A stretch of DNA of 5,816 bases from assembly GCA_035997045.1 (NCBI GenBank), contig DASYIY010000042.1, positions 1-5,816 on the forward strand. The letters are read 5' to 3'. Under the pieces are notes generated by a model. The model did not search any database, was not told where the DNA came from, and worked only from the letters and a program-made list of their open reading frames with translations. The stretch is from VRUE01 sp035997045. Its GTDB lineage: Bacteria > Actinomycetota > Thermoleophilia > Solirubrobacterales > 70-9. Below are positions 1-5,816 of the stretch, in pieces; position 1 is the stretch's first letter, and every line of letters begins with the position of its first letter. Made by a program: the position numbers and the translations under genes.

Positions 1-2493
1 ACCTTCGCGGTGATCATCGGCGTCGCCTTCGTCGCCGGCAGCTTCATCCTCACCGACACGATCTTCGCCGCCTTCGACGAAATCTTCAGCGAGTCGCTGA
101 GCGGGACCAGCGTCGTCATCACCGCCGAGAACCCGGTCAAACAGGACAACGGCGAAGTGCCGACGATCGGCGCCTCGCTGCTGCCCCGGGTGCAGAAGAC
201 CGCGGGGGTGAAGCTGGCGGCGGGGGCGATCTTCACTCCGGGCGGCTTCTTCGACTCCAAGGGCGAAAAGATCGGCAGCAAATTCGCTCCTAAATTCATC
301 TCCTCGAACCTGCCGGGCCGGCTCGAGTCGCTCACCTACCTCGAAGGTCATCCGCCGCGGGGGCCGACCGAAACCTCGATCGACAAGGCGGCGGCCGAAG
401 CCTCCGGCCTGGAGCTCGGGGAAAGGATCGAGCTGATCGGCCAGGGCAGCGCCAGGAAGTTCCGCCTGGTCGGCTTCACGCAGCTCGGCAGCGCCTCATT
501 CGGCGGCGCCAGCATCGCCAAGGTGACGCTGCCGGTGGCGCAGGCGCTGACTCACAAGGCGGGCCGCTTCGATCAGATCTCGGTCGCCGCCGCCCCCGGA
601 GTCTCGGCAGCCCGCCTGAAACGGCGGATCAAGGCCGAGATGCCGGCCGGGGTGAAGGTCGAGACCGCCGCCGAAAGCGCCGATCGCAGCTCCGAAGAAA
701 TCCGCGAAAATCTCAGCTTCCTGCCGACCTTTCTGCTCGTCTTCGGCTTCATCGCCGTCTTCGTCGGCTCCTTCCTGATCTTCAACACCTTCTCGATCAC
801 GGTCGCCCAGCGGGTCACCGAGTTCGGGATGCTGCGCACGCTTGGCGCTTCGCGGCGCCAGATTCTCAGCTCGGTCCTGATCGAGGCCGTGGCGATCGGG
901 CTGATCGGCGCGATCGTCGGGATCGGCGGCGGCCTCCTGATCGCGCTGGCGCTCAACGCGCTCTTCGAAGCGATCGGCATCGACCTGCCGACGACCGGCC
1001 TGGTGATGGAGTCGCGGACGATCGTCGTCTCGCTGCTGATCGGAGTCGTCGTCACCGTCCTCTCTTCGATGGTGCCGGCAGTGCGCTCGACCAGGGTGCC
1101 GCCGATCGCCGCCTTGCGCGCCACCATGCCGGCGCCGACCCGGCGTCGTCGCTTGATTGGCGTCGCCATCTCGGTCCTGGTCGGCGCCGCCGGGCTGGCG
1201 ATGGTCCTGCTCGGGCTCTTCGGCAGCGCCTCGTCGGGGACCGCGGCGGGCCTGATCGGCGGCGGCGCGGTCGCCATGGTCTTCGCTGTCTCGCTCTTCA
1301 GTCCGCGCCTGGTGCCGCCGCTGGCGACGGTCGCCGGCTGGCCGCTGGAGCGGGCTCGCAGGCTGCTTGGCAGGCTCGCCCGCGAGAACGCCCAGCGCAA
1401 CCCGGGCCGCACCGCGGTCACCGCGGCGGCGCTGATGATCGGCCTCACCGTTGTCGCCTTCGTCACCGTCTTCGCCGCCGGGCTGAAGAGCTCGGCGGCC
1501 CAGGTCGTCGACGAAAACTTTGCCGGTGGCCTGGTGATTCAAAACAGCGACGGCTTCTCGCCGATCCCCAACGCGGCGGCGCTGGCGGCGCGCAGGGTGC
1601 CGGGCGTCGCCACCGTCGCCTCGATCCGCTCCACCCAGGCAAAGCTCGTCGACGGTGGCGCCGGCGCCAGCGTCTCGGCGCCAAGCCCGGACATCGAAAA
1701 GGCGGTCGAGATCGAATGGAAGCAGGGAGGGCCGTCAGCGCTTCGCCACCTGGGCAACGGTCAAACGATTCTCTCCGACTCGTTCGCCTCCGAACACGAC
1801 CTCGAACTCGGCGATCGCTTCCGCCTGCTTAGCCAGACGCGCAAGCGGCCGGCCTTCGAAGTCGTCGGCACCTTCTCCTCCAAGCTCGGGGTCTTCGGCA
1901 GCGTCGTGATCACGCAGGCCGCGATGGCTCGAGAATTCGGCCAGACACAGGACACCACCGACTTCGTCCAGACGAAACCCGACGCCAACGCTGCTGAAGT
2001 CCAAGCGATCCTCGCCACGGGGGTCGAAAAAGCCTTTCCCGTCGCCGAAGTGCTGAACCAGCAGGAACTAAAGGAAAGCCGCGAAGAACAGGTAGACCAG
2101 CTCGTCAACCTGGTCTACGCGCTGCTCCTCCTGGCGATCGTGATCTCGCTCTTCGGCATCGCCAACACCCTGGCCCTCTCGATCCACGAACGCACCCGGG
2201 AGCTGGGAATGCTGCGGGCGATCGGCATGTCGCGGCGCCAGGTGCGGACGATGATTCGCTACGAGGCGGTGATCACGGCTCTGATCGGCGCCATCCTCGG
2301 CATGGTGCTGGGACTGATCTTCGCGGCCCTGATCGCGCAGCCGCTCAAGGACGAAGGCTTCACCCTCTCCTACCCGGTCGGCTCGCTGATCGGCCTGCTG
2401 GTGTTTTCGGCCTTCCTCGGCGTGCTGGCGGCGATTCCCCCGGCGCGCCGCGCCTCGCGCCTCGACGTACTCGAGTCCCTCCAGTACGAGTAG
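1..2493 (+). CDS. FtsX/MacB-type ABC transporter permease, 5'-truncated
   Basis: This is the membrane subunit of an ABC transporter of the double-FtsX (MacB/LolC-like) type; such proteins usually work with a separate ATPase in lipid, lipoprotein or peptide export or in envelope stress responses. The frame is open from base 1, and the first residues read TFAVIIGVAFVAGSFILTDT, typical of the first membrane helix, so about 20-30 codons including the true start lie upstream. The GTG at 10 is not a credible start. Counting from that codon, I see helices near 1-20, 239-262, 288-317, 336-356, 382-405, 412-433, 469-491, 698-722, 751-776 and 790-810, a 4+2+4 arrangement, with two extracytoplasmic domains at about 21-235 and 492-697. 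The two FtsX halves carry matching cytoplasmic motifs, EFGMLRTLGASRRQIL (271-286) and ELGMLRAIGMSRRQVR (731-746), pointing to internal duplication. The substrate cannot be told from sequence. The ATPase gene is expected just upstream. Confidence 0.93.
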   Translation, partial: TFAVIIGVAFVAGSFILTDTIFAAFDEIFSESLSGTSVVITAENPVKQDNGEVPTIGASLLPRVQKTAGVKLAAGAIFTPGGFFDSKGEKIGSKFAPKFISSNLPGRLESLTYLEGHPPRGPTETSIDKAAAEASGLELGERIELIGQGSARKFRLVGFTQLGSASFGGASIAKVTLPVAQALTHKAGRFDQISVAAAPGVSAARLKRRIKAEMPAGVKVETAAESADRSSEEIRENLSFLPTFLLVFGFIAVFVGSFLIFNTFSITVAQRVTEFGMLRTLGASRRQILSSVLIEAVAIGLIGAIVGIGGGLLIALALNALFEAIGIDLPTTGLVMESRTIVVSLLIGVVVTVLSSMVPAVRSTRVPPIAALRATMPAPTRRRRLIGVAISVLVGAAGLAMVLLGLFGSASSGTAAGLIGGGAVAMVFAVSLFSPRLVPPLATVAGWPLERARRLLGRLARENAQRNPGRTAVTAAALMIGLTVVAFVTVFAAGLKSSAAQVVDENFAGGLVIQNSDGFSPIPNAAALAARRVPGVATVASIRSTQAKLVDGGAGASVSAPSPDIEKAVEIEWKQGGPSALRHLGNGQTILSDSFASEHDLELGDRFRLLSQTRKRPAFEVVGTFSSKLGVFGSVVITQAAMAREFGQTQDTTDFVQTKPDANAAEVQAILATGVEKAFPVAEVLNQQELKESREEQVDQLVNLVYALLLLAIVISLFGIANTLALSIHERTRELGMLRAIGMSRRQVRTMIRYEAVITALIGAILGMVLGLIFAALIAQPLKDEGFTLSYPVGSLIGLLVFSAFLGVLAAIPPARRASRLDVLESLQYE

Positions 2494-2533
2494 CTCAGGT
2501 GGCGGTGTGGCCGGCGCATCCCGCCGCCCTGAG
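2494..2533. terminator. Candidate bidirectional hairpin terminator
   Basis: The gap between the permease stop and the csoR stop contains an imperfect inverted repeat. CTCAG (2494-2498) pairs with CTGAG (2529-2533). After a two-base GT bulge, GGCGGTG (2499-2507 region, 2501-2507) pairs with CGCCGCC (2522-2528) with one G-T wobble, leaving a loop of about 14 bases. Neither side has a clear T-tract, so it is not a classical intrinsic terminator. Its exact fit between two convergent stops supports a role in ending transcription from both sides. Stem strength was judged by eye, not by a folding program. Confidence 0.42.
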
Positions 2534-2534
2534 T

Positions 2535-2834
2535 TCAGCCATGTCGAAGAAGACGACGCACGGCAGCCATGAGTTCGTTCGTTCGATCGCTCTGTTGATC
2601 CGCGGGAGCACCCACCACGCAATGGGCTGCGTGGTCTGAGAGCAGCTCCAGGGCGACCTTGTCGAGCGCCGCCTGGATCGCCGTCACCTGGGTGACCACG
2701 TCGATGCAATAGCGGTTCTCCTCGACCATCCGCTCGACCCCGCGCACCTGACCCTCGATCCGGCGCAGGCGCTTCAGCACCGCCTCGCGGTTCTCGGTGT
2801 AGCCGTGGGTCGTGTCGGTGTCGCTAGCTGCCAT
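2535..2834 (-). CDS. csoR: CsoR-family copper-sensing transcriptional repressor
   Basis: This 99-residue protein matches the CsoR/RcnR/FrmR family (usually about 90-120 residues): small all-helical DNA-binding repressors that leave the operator on binding their ligand. The N-terminal helix carries the basic stretch KRLRRIEGQVRGVERM (21-36) typical of the family. The Cu(I) ligand set is complete: Cys43 (in RYCID), His68 and Cys72 (in the DHAAHC segment), with the 25- and 4-residue spacing of Mycobacterium tuberculosis CsoR Cys36-His61-Cys65. This favours copper over the nickel/cobalt (RcnR), formaldehyde (FrmR) or persulfide (CstR) patterns. Tyr42 before the first Cys also matches. The ATG at 2834 was chosen because the frame's earlier ATG at 2915 would run back through the operator and into the hydrolase gene; the chosen protein begins MAASDTDTTHGY. 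No clear Shine-Dalgarno sequence precedes it (CCGGCTT just upstream), so a very short leader is possible. It lies 40 bases downstream of the hydrolase on the same strand, and no copA or copZ homologue is visible. Confidence 0.9.
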   Translation of the reverse strand: MAASDTDTTHGYTENREAVLKRLRRIEGQVRGVERMVEENRYCIDVVTQVTAIQAALDKVALELLSDHAAHCVVGAPADQQSDRTNELMAAVRRLLRHG

Positions 2835-2851
2835 AAGCCGGTGCAGCCGGA

Positions 2852-2862
2852 GTATGGCATAC
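2852..2862. repeat. Second small palindrome overlapping the CsoR operator
   Basis: GTATGGCATAC is an exact inverted repeat with 5-base arms around a single G. It overlaps the left arm of the CsoR operator by four bases (ATAC, 2859-2862). The two palindromes share the ATAC/GTAT element, giving three such elements in a row. It may be an extra half-site for a second CsoR tetramer, or chance: five-base arms are common in a window this size. Confidence 0.35.
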
Positions 2863-2875
2863 CCCCTAGGGGTAT
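2859..2875. promoter_or_regulatory. CsoR operator (perfect palindrome)
   Basis: ATACCCCCTAGGGGTAT is an exact inverted repeat with 7-base arms (ATACCCC and GGGGTAT) around CTA. It matches the known CsoR operator pattern of a GC-rich core flanked by ATAC and GTAT. It ends 25 bases upstream of the csoR start, which fits negative autoregulation. On the csoR strand a possible -10 box, CATACT (bases 2856 to 2851), lies just downstream of the palindrome, but I see no convincing -35. The last base of the operator (2875) is also the last base of the hydrolase TGA stop codon. Confidence 0.85.
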
Positions 2876-3963
2876 CAGGCAGGGATCGCGGCGGGCGCGG
2901 TCGAGGCCAGCCCAAGGCCCATGCGCAAAGCCCCCGCGACCTCGAGCATCGCGCTGTGGGCGCTGGGGCAGATCGCGGTCAGGTTGGCGAAGCCATGGAT
3001 CAACCCGGAGTGGCGCTGCAGCACCACCGGTACGCCCGCCTCGCGCATCCGCGCCGCGTAGATCTCGCCCTCGTCGCGCAGCGGGTCGAAGCCGGCAGTG
3101 GCGACGTAGGCGGGGGGCAGGTTGGAGACGTCGCGCGCCCGCATCATCGATGCTCGCGGATCGTCGGCCTCGCAGCCGTCGGGCAGGTAGTGGTCCTCGA
3201 ACCACTGCATGTCGTTGCGGGTCAGCAGGAAGCCCTCGGCGAAGGTCTCGCGCGAGGTCTGTTCGCCGACCACGTCGGTTGGGGGGTAGAGCAGTAGCTG
3301 CATCGCGGGCTGCGGTCCGCCTGTTTCGCGGTTCTGCAGGCAGAGGCCGGTCGAGAGGTTGGCCCCGGCGCTGTCGCCCCCAACGGCGATCCGACCCTGG
3401 TCGGCACCGAGCTCCGCAGCGTTCTCATGCACCCAGGCAAAGGCCGCAACCGCGTCTTCGACCGGGGCGGGGAAGGGATGCTCCGGTGCCAGCCGGTAGT
3501 CGACCGAGAGCACCCGGCAGCCGCTGTGCTCGGCGAGGAAGCGACAGAGGCCGTCGTGGGTCTCGAGGTCGCCGATCACCCAGCCACCGCCGTGGTAGTA
3601 GACGAGCAGCGGCTGCGGCGGTTTGGGGGCGCCAAGGGCGACGTAGAGCCGGGCCGGCATCGCGCCGCCCGGCCCTGGGATCGTGATCTCCTCGACCCGC
3701 GCCATCGGCAATGGCGGCCCGCAGACCACTGGCACTTCTTCGAGGTTCTCGGCCCGCGCTTGTTCGACCGTTCGCCCTTCGACCAGCGAGGTCTCGCCGG
3801 AGCGCCTCGCCAGCTCGAGCAGCACGTGGATGTCGGAGGCAAGTTCCTGTCCGTCGAGCCGGGGTGGCGCTCCGAAGAGCCTGCGCTGTGTGCGAGGGCT
3901 CAGTCCGCAGAGCCTGCGGACGAGCCGATGCTCCAGGCGGGGGGGAAGTCGAGGCGGCGCCAC
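2875..3963 (-). CDS. Alpha/beta hydrolase, HSL family (esterase/lipase)
   Basis: A probable cytoplasmic carboxylesterase of the hormone-sensitive-lipase (group IV) family, related in kind to mycobacterial Lip/NlhH proteins and E. coli Aes, which hydrolyse short- to medium-chain esters. With a GTG start at 3963 it has 362 residues. The oxyanion-hole motif HGGGW is at 124-128, the family motif DYRLAPEHPFPA at 155-166, and the nucleophile elbow GDSAG has Ser198. Asp293 (in FDPLRDEGE) and His323 (in IHGF) complete the triad, so the enzyme looks intact. About 100 N-terminal residues form the usual helical cap region, including PPRLPPRLEHRLVRRL; there is no signal peptide. The frame stays open back to 4170, but those codons overlap the divergent P450 gene and would read through the candidate CRP-type site, so they are probably not coding. 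A GTG at 4005 is the alternative start; neither has a clear ribosome binding site. Natural substrate unknown. Confidence 0.9.
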   Translation of the reverse strand: MAPPRLPPRLEHRLVRRLCGLSPRTQRRLFGAPPRLDGQELASDIHVLLELARRSGETSLVEGRTVEQARAENLEEVPVVCGPPLPMARVEEITIPGPGGAMPARLYVALGAPKPPQPLLVYYHGGGWVIGDLETHDGLCRFLAEHSGCRVLSVDYRLAPEHPFPAPVEDAVAAFAWVHENAAELGADQGRIAVGGDSAGANLSTGLCLQNRETGGPQPAMQLLLYPPTDVVGEQTSRETFAEGFLLTRNDMQWFEDHYLPDGCEADDPRASMMRARDVSNLPPAYVATAGFDPLRDEGEIYAARMREAGVPVVLQRHSGLIHGFANLTAICPSAHSAMLEVAGALRMGLGLASTAPAAIPA

Positions 3964-3990
3964 GGGATCAGGCAGGCTACGCGATCGGCG

Positions 3991-4006
3991 GGTGACGTAT
4001 CTCACA
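3991..4006. promoter_or_regulatory. CRP/FNR-family (GlxR-like) binding site
   Basis: GGTGACGTATCTCACA matches the CRP-family consensus TGTGA-N6-TCACA at nine of ten fixed positions; only the first base differs. It also has the central TA of the actinobacterial GlxR form TGTGA-NNTANN-TCACA. The GTGA and TCAC half-sites are exact. It lies in the 82-base gap between the divergent hydrolase and P450 starts, its centre about 35 bases from the hydrolase GTG and 47 bases from the P450 ATG, so it could control both genes. No clear -10/-35 pair was found on either strand. Binding is inferred from the motif alone. Confidence 0.55.
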
Positions 4007-4036
4007 CGTGGGTTCCCGATGGGTACTAGCCTGCCT

Positions 4037-4042
4037 GGGAGG
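4037..4042 (+). promoter_or_regulatory. Ribosome binding site deciding the P450 start
   Basis: GGGAGG is a strong Shine-Dalgarno match, followed after three bases (CAA) by the ATG at 4046. The spacing is shorter than usual. The in-frame ATG at 4019 has no such element upstream, which favours 4046. Confidence 0.6.
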
Positions 4043-4045
4043 CAA

Positions 4046-5392
4046 ATGGAGGCAGCCACGACAACCGCTCCGCGGCCGGCACCCCGGGTCTTGGAGCGAC
4101 GGCTACCGCCCAGCCCGCCCCTTCCCTCGCCGGTCCAGACCGCTATCTGGTCGCGACAGGCCCGGCGCATGGTCTACGCCTGCCAGGACCGCTACGGCGA
4201 CATGTTCACGATCCGCGTCGCCTACGAAGGAACCTGGGTGATGCTGGCCGATCCGGCGGCGATCAAGCAGGTCTTCACCGGCGATCCGAAGGTCTTCCAT
4301 GCCGGCGAGGGCAACGAAATCCTCGCCCCGCTGCTCGGCCGCAACTCGGTCTTGGTTCTCGACGAGAAGCGTCACATGAGCCAGCGCAAGCTGCTGCTGC
4401 CGCCCTTCCACGGCGAGCGCATGCAGGGCTACGCGCAGACGATGGGCGAAATCGCCGAGCGCGAGATCGACAGCTGGCCCAGCGGTACTCCCTACAAGCT
4501 GCGGCCGCGGATGCAGGCGCTGACCCTCGACATCATCTTGCGCACGGTCTTCGGTGTCGGCAAGGACGAGGCGGAGAAGCTCGCCGACCTGCGCGGCGCC
4601 CTGCGCGAGTTCCTCGACATCACCACGAATCCACGCTTCCTGCTTCCGCTGCTGCTGGTCGGGCCCAAGAGGATCCGCGGCGTCTCGGCCCTCCGCCGGC
4701 GGATCGACCGCGTCGACGAGCTGATCTACCGCGAGATCGCCGAGCGCCGCCGGGCCGGCGACGTCGAGGAGCGCGACGACGTGCTCTCGATGATGATCGA
4801 CGCCCACCACGAGGACGGCAGTCCGATGCGCGACGAGGAGATGCGCGACGAGCTGCTCACCCTGCTCGTCGCCGGCCACGAGACGACCGCGACCTCGCTC
4901 TCCTGGGCGGTCGAGCGGCTGGTCCGCCACCCGGAGAAGCTCGAGCGCCTGCGCGCCGAGGCCGGCGACGGCGGCGAGGAGTACCTGACCGCGACGATCC
5001 AGGAGACGCTGCGCCTGCGCCCGGTGATCTCGATCGTCCTGCGCAGGCTCACCGAGCCGGTCGAGATTGGCGGCTATGAGCTTCCCGCCGGAGTCTCGGT
5101 CGCGCCCAGCGTCTACCTCGTCCACCGCAATCCCGAGATCTACCCCGAGCCGGAGCGCTTCCTGCCCGAGCGCTTCCTCGAGAAACCGCCCGGCACCTAC
5201 ACCTGGATCCCCTTCGGCGGCGGCGTCCGCCGCTGCCTCGGCGCCTCCTTCGCCCAGTTCGAGATGGCGGTGGTCCTAAAAGAGCTGGTCAAGCGCCACA
5301 ACATCCGCCCGGCCAAACCCGAGTCCGAGCGAGTCTTCCGCCGCGCGATCACCGAGACCCCGCGCCACGACGCGGAGGTAATTCTGAGTTAG
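4046..5392 (+). CDS. Cytochrome P450 monooxygenase
   Basis: A complete 448-residue haem-thiolate monooxygenase that would insert one oxygen atom from O2 into an organic substrate using electrons from a ferredoxin/reductase pair. The proline-rich N-terminus LPPSPPLPSPVQT (20-32) has no membrane anchor, as in soluble bacterial P450s. The C-helix HxxxR is at 110-114 and the I-helix oxygen-binding motif AGHETT at 276-281. The K-helix ExxR is at Glu320-Arg323, followed by PERF at 369-372. The haem loop FGGGVRRCLG spans 390-399 with Cys397 as the iron ligand. The FGGGVRRCLGASFAQFEM region resembles the mycobacterial CYP135/CYP138 type and related CYP110-like enzymes. That comparison is from memory and does not fix a family or substrate (fatty acid, terpenoid and steroid are all possible). 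The ATG at 4046 follows a GGGAGG; 4019 would add nine residues. The gene is divergent from the esterase and ends four bases before the convergent nrdJ stop. No ferredoxin or reductase gene is present in the window. Confidence 0.93.
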   Translation: MEAATTTAPRPAPRVLERRLPPSPPLPSPVQTAIWSRQARRMVYACQDRYGDMFTIRVAYEGTWVMLADPAAIKQVFTGDPKVFHAGEGNEILAPLLGRNSVLVLDEKRHMSQRKLLLPPFHGERMQGYAQTMGEIAEREIDSWPSGTPYKLRPRMQALTLDIILRTVFGVGKDEAEKLADLRGALREFLDITTNPRFLLPLLLVGPKRIRGVSALRRRIDRVDELIYREIAERRRAGDVEERDDVLSMMIDAHHEDGSPMRDEEMRDELLTLLVAGHETTATSLSWAVERLVRHPEKLERLRAEAGDGGEEYLTATIQETLRLRPVISIVLRRLTEPVEIGGYELPAGVSVAPSVYLVHRNPEIYPEPERFLPERFLEKPPGTYTWIPFGGGVRRCLGASFAQFEMAVVLKELVKRHNIRPAKPESERVFRRAITETPRHDAEVILS

Positions 5393-5400
5393 TTGCTCAG
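5384..5400. terminator. Weak hairpin across the P450/nrdJ stop codons
   Basis: CTGAG (5384-5388) and CTCAG (5396-5400) are exact complements around a 7-base loop. The hairpin spans both stop codons of the convergent pair. A five-base stem with no T-tract is weak, and the arms lie inside the coding ends, so this is only a possible transcription end. Confidence 0.2.
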
Positions 5401-5816
5401 CCGCAGCCGGTGTTGTTGCCGCAGCTGCTGCAGGTGTAACAGGAGCCCGTGCGCTGCATCATGCCGCCGCACTGCTCGCAGGCTGGGCCGAGCTCGAGGC
5501 CGGACATCTTGGCTGGGACCACCGGGGGCGTTTCCGTGAAGGCCGCGGCGGCTGGCACGGGCTTGGAATGGCCGTTGCCGCCGTTGGTCGGGCCCGCGGT
5601 GCCGCCGCTGGTGTCGATCCCGAGGCCGAGCTGGGTGGTCTCGGCGTCGCGCTTGGCGCGGACCTCCTGGGTCATGATGCCGAGGTCCTCGAGCACGTCG
5701 ATGTCGTCGATGAAGCGGCTGCCGAGCCAGCGCATGATGTAGTCGGGCATCGACTTGGCGAAGGGGATCTCCGGGTTGCCGGTGATGCCCTCCGGCTCGA
5801 AGCGCATGTAGCTGAA
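5397..5816 (-). CDS. nrdJ: Vitamin B12-dependent (class II) ribonucleotide reductase, C-terminal part
   Basis: This is the last 139 residues of an adenosylcobalamin-dependent ribonucleotide reductase, which makes deoxyribonucleotides for DNA synthesis and needs no oxygen. The frame runs off the right edge (the window begins at FSY before Met 5805-5807), so the catalytic barrel lies outside. Counting from that Met, MRFEPEGITGNPEIPFAKS (1-19) followed by DYIMRWLGSRF (22-32) is characteristic of the end of the NrdJ core. A Gly/Pro/Ala/Thr-rich linker, about 60-105, leads to a C-terminal cysteine cluster with Cys110, 113, 123, 126, 129 and 135 (CEQCGG, then SCYTCSSCG, ending NTGCG). Such tails in NrdJ form a zinc-ribbon-like module and carry cysteines that re-reduce the active site; which pair is redox-active cannot be told here. 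No NrdR-box or cobalamin riboswitch is visible, as expected at the 3' end. Tail to tail with the P450. Confidence 0.93.
   Translation of the reverse strand, partial: FSYMRFEPEGITGNPEIPFAKSMPDYIMRWLGSRFIDDIDVLEDLGIMTQEVRAKRDAETTQLGLGIDTSGGTAGPTNGGNGHSKPVPAAAAFTETPPVVPAKMSGLELGPACEQCGGMMQRTGSCYTCSSCGNNTGCG

Noticed and set aside
496..1542. Long open frames on the minus strand opposite the permease (also 573-1466 and 2068-2709)
   Set aside because: Their translations are highly skewed (Arg/Asp/Gly/Gln-rich or Thr/Ala/Arg-rich) with no recognisable domain. They are the usual antisense shadows of a GC-rich gene, while the plus-strand frame has a clear FtsX architecture.
821..2255. Similar DNA around 822-855 and 2205-2245 (both contain CGCGGCGCCAG)
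   Set aside because: This reflects the homologous motifs of the two FtsX halves of one permease, not a separate repeat element.
2835..2915. N-terminal extension of csoR to the ATG at 2915
   Set aside because: It would add a Pro/Arg-rich stretch unlike the family, translate the operator, and overlap the hydrolase end.
2805..3686. Arg/Ser/Pro-rich plus-strand frames opposite the hydrolase (also 3427-4029)
   Set aside because: Composition typical of antisense reading of GC-rich coding DNA; the hydrolase has an intact catalytic triad on the minus strand.
2874..3976. Ten-base direct repeat ATCAGGCAGG at 2874-2883 and 3967-3976, flanking the hydrolase gene
   Set aside because: Suggestive of duplication bounds, but many ten-base repeats are expected by chance in a GC-rich window of this size. 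The matches do not extend further and no mobile gene is present.
4103..5125. 340-codon minus-strand frame opposite the P450
   Set aside because: Low-complexity composition with no motif. The P450 in the plus frame has every family motif in order.
2494..5400. The same CTCAG/CTGAG arms occur at both convergent junctions (2494/2529 and 5384/5396)
   Set aside because: Five-base arms are too short to call a shared element, and at the second site they are part of the coding ends and stop codons.

Overview
This is a high-GC window from what is probably a free-living actinobacterium. The Solirubrobacterales/Thermoleophilia are a guess, based on the GC-rich codon use, a mycobacterial-type cytochrome P450, an actinobacterial-style HSL esterase, a CsoR with a canonical operator, and a class II (B12-dependent) ribonucleotide reductase. 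There is no taxonomic marker gene here, so the placement is inference. Five protein genes fill almost the whole window; two of them run off its ends. No RNA genes, insertion sequences, CRISPR arrays, origins or phage genes were seen, and no gene-free stretch exceeds about 80 bases.

Layout, left to right. (1) Positions 1-2493, plus strand: a double-FtsX (MacB/LolC-type) ABC transporter permease lacking its first residues; its ATPase partner is presumably upstream. (2) Positions 2494-2534: a short convergent gap almost filled by a GC-rich imperfect hairpin that may end transcription from both sides. (3) Positions 2535-2834, minus strand: a CsoR-type Cu(I)-sensing repressor with the complete Cys-His-Cys ligand set. 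(4) Positions 2859-2875: a perfect palindrome of the CsoR operator type, lying between csoR and the stop codon of the next gene. (5) Positions 2875-3963, minus strand: an alpha/beta hydrolase of the hormone-sensitive-lipase family. (6) Positions 3964-4045: a divergent promoter region holding a good match to a CRP/GlxR cAMP-receptor-family site. (7) Positions 4046-5392, plus strand: a complete cytochrome P450. (8) Positions 5397-5816, minus strand: the C-terminal part of NrdJ, tail to tail with the P450 and only four bases away.

How the genes relate. The esterase and P450 are divergently transcribed around one candidate CRP-family site, which suggests shared control and possibly linked roles in lipid or xenobiotic oxidation and hydrolysis; this is inference. 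csoR lies directly downstream of the esterase on the same strand but has its own operator, so it is probably autoregulated and may also receive read-through from the esterase promoter. No copper ATPase or chaperone lies in the window, so its copper-export targets must be elsewhere. The permease and NrdJ look like unrelated neighbours. I found no convincing new system; the most useful observations are the two regulatory sites and the way they sit against gene ends.
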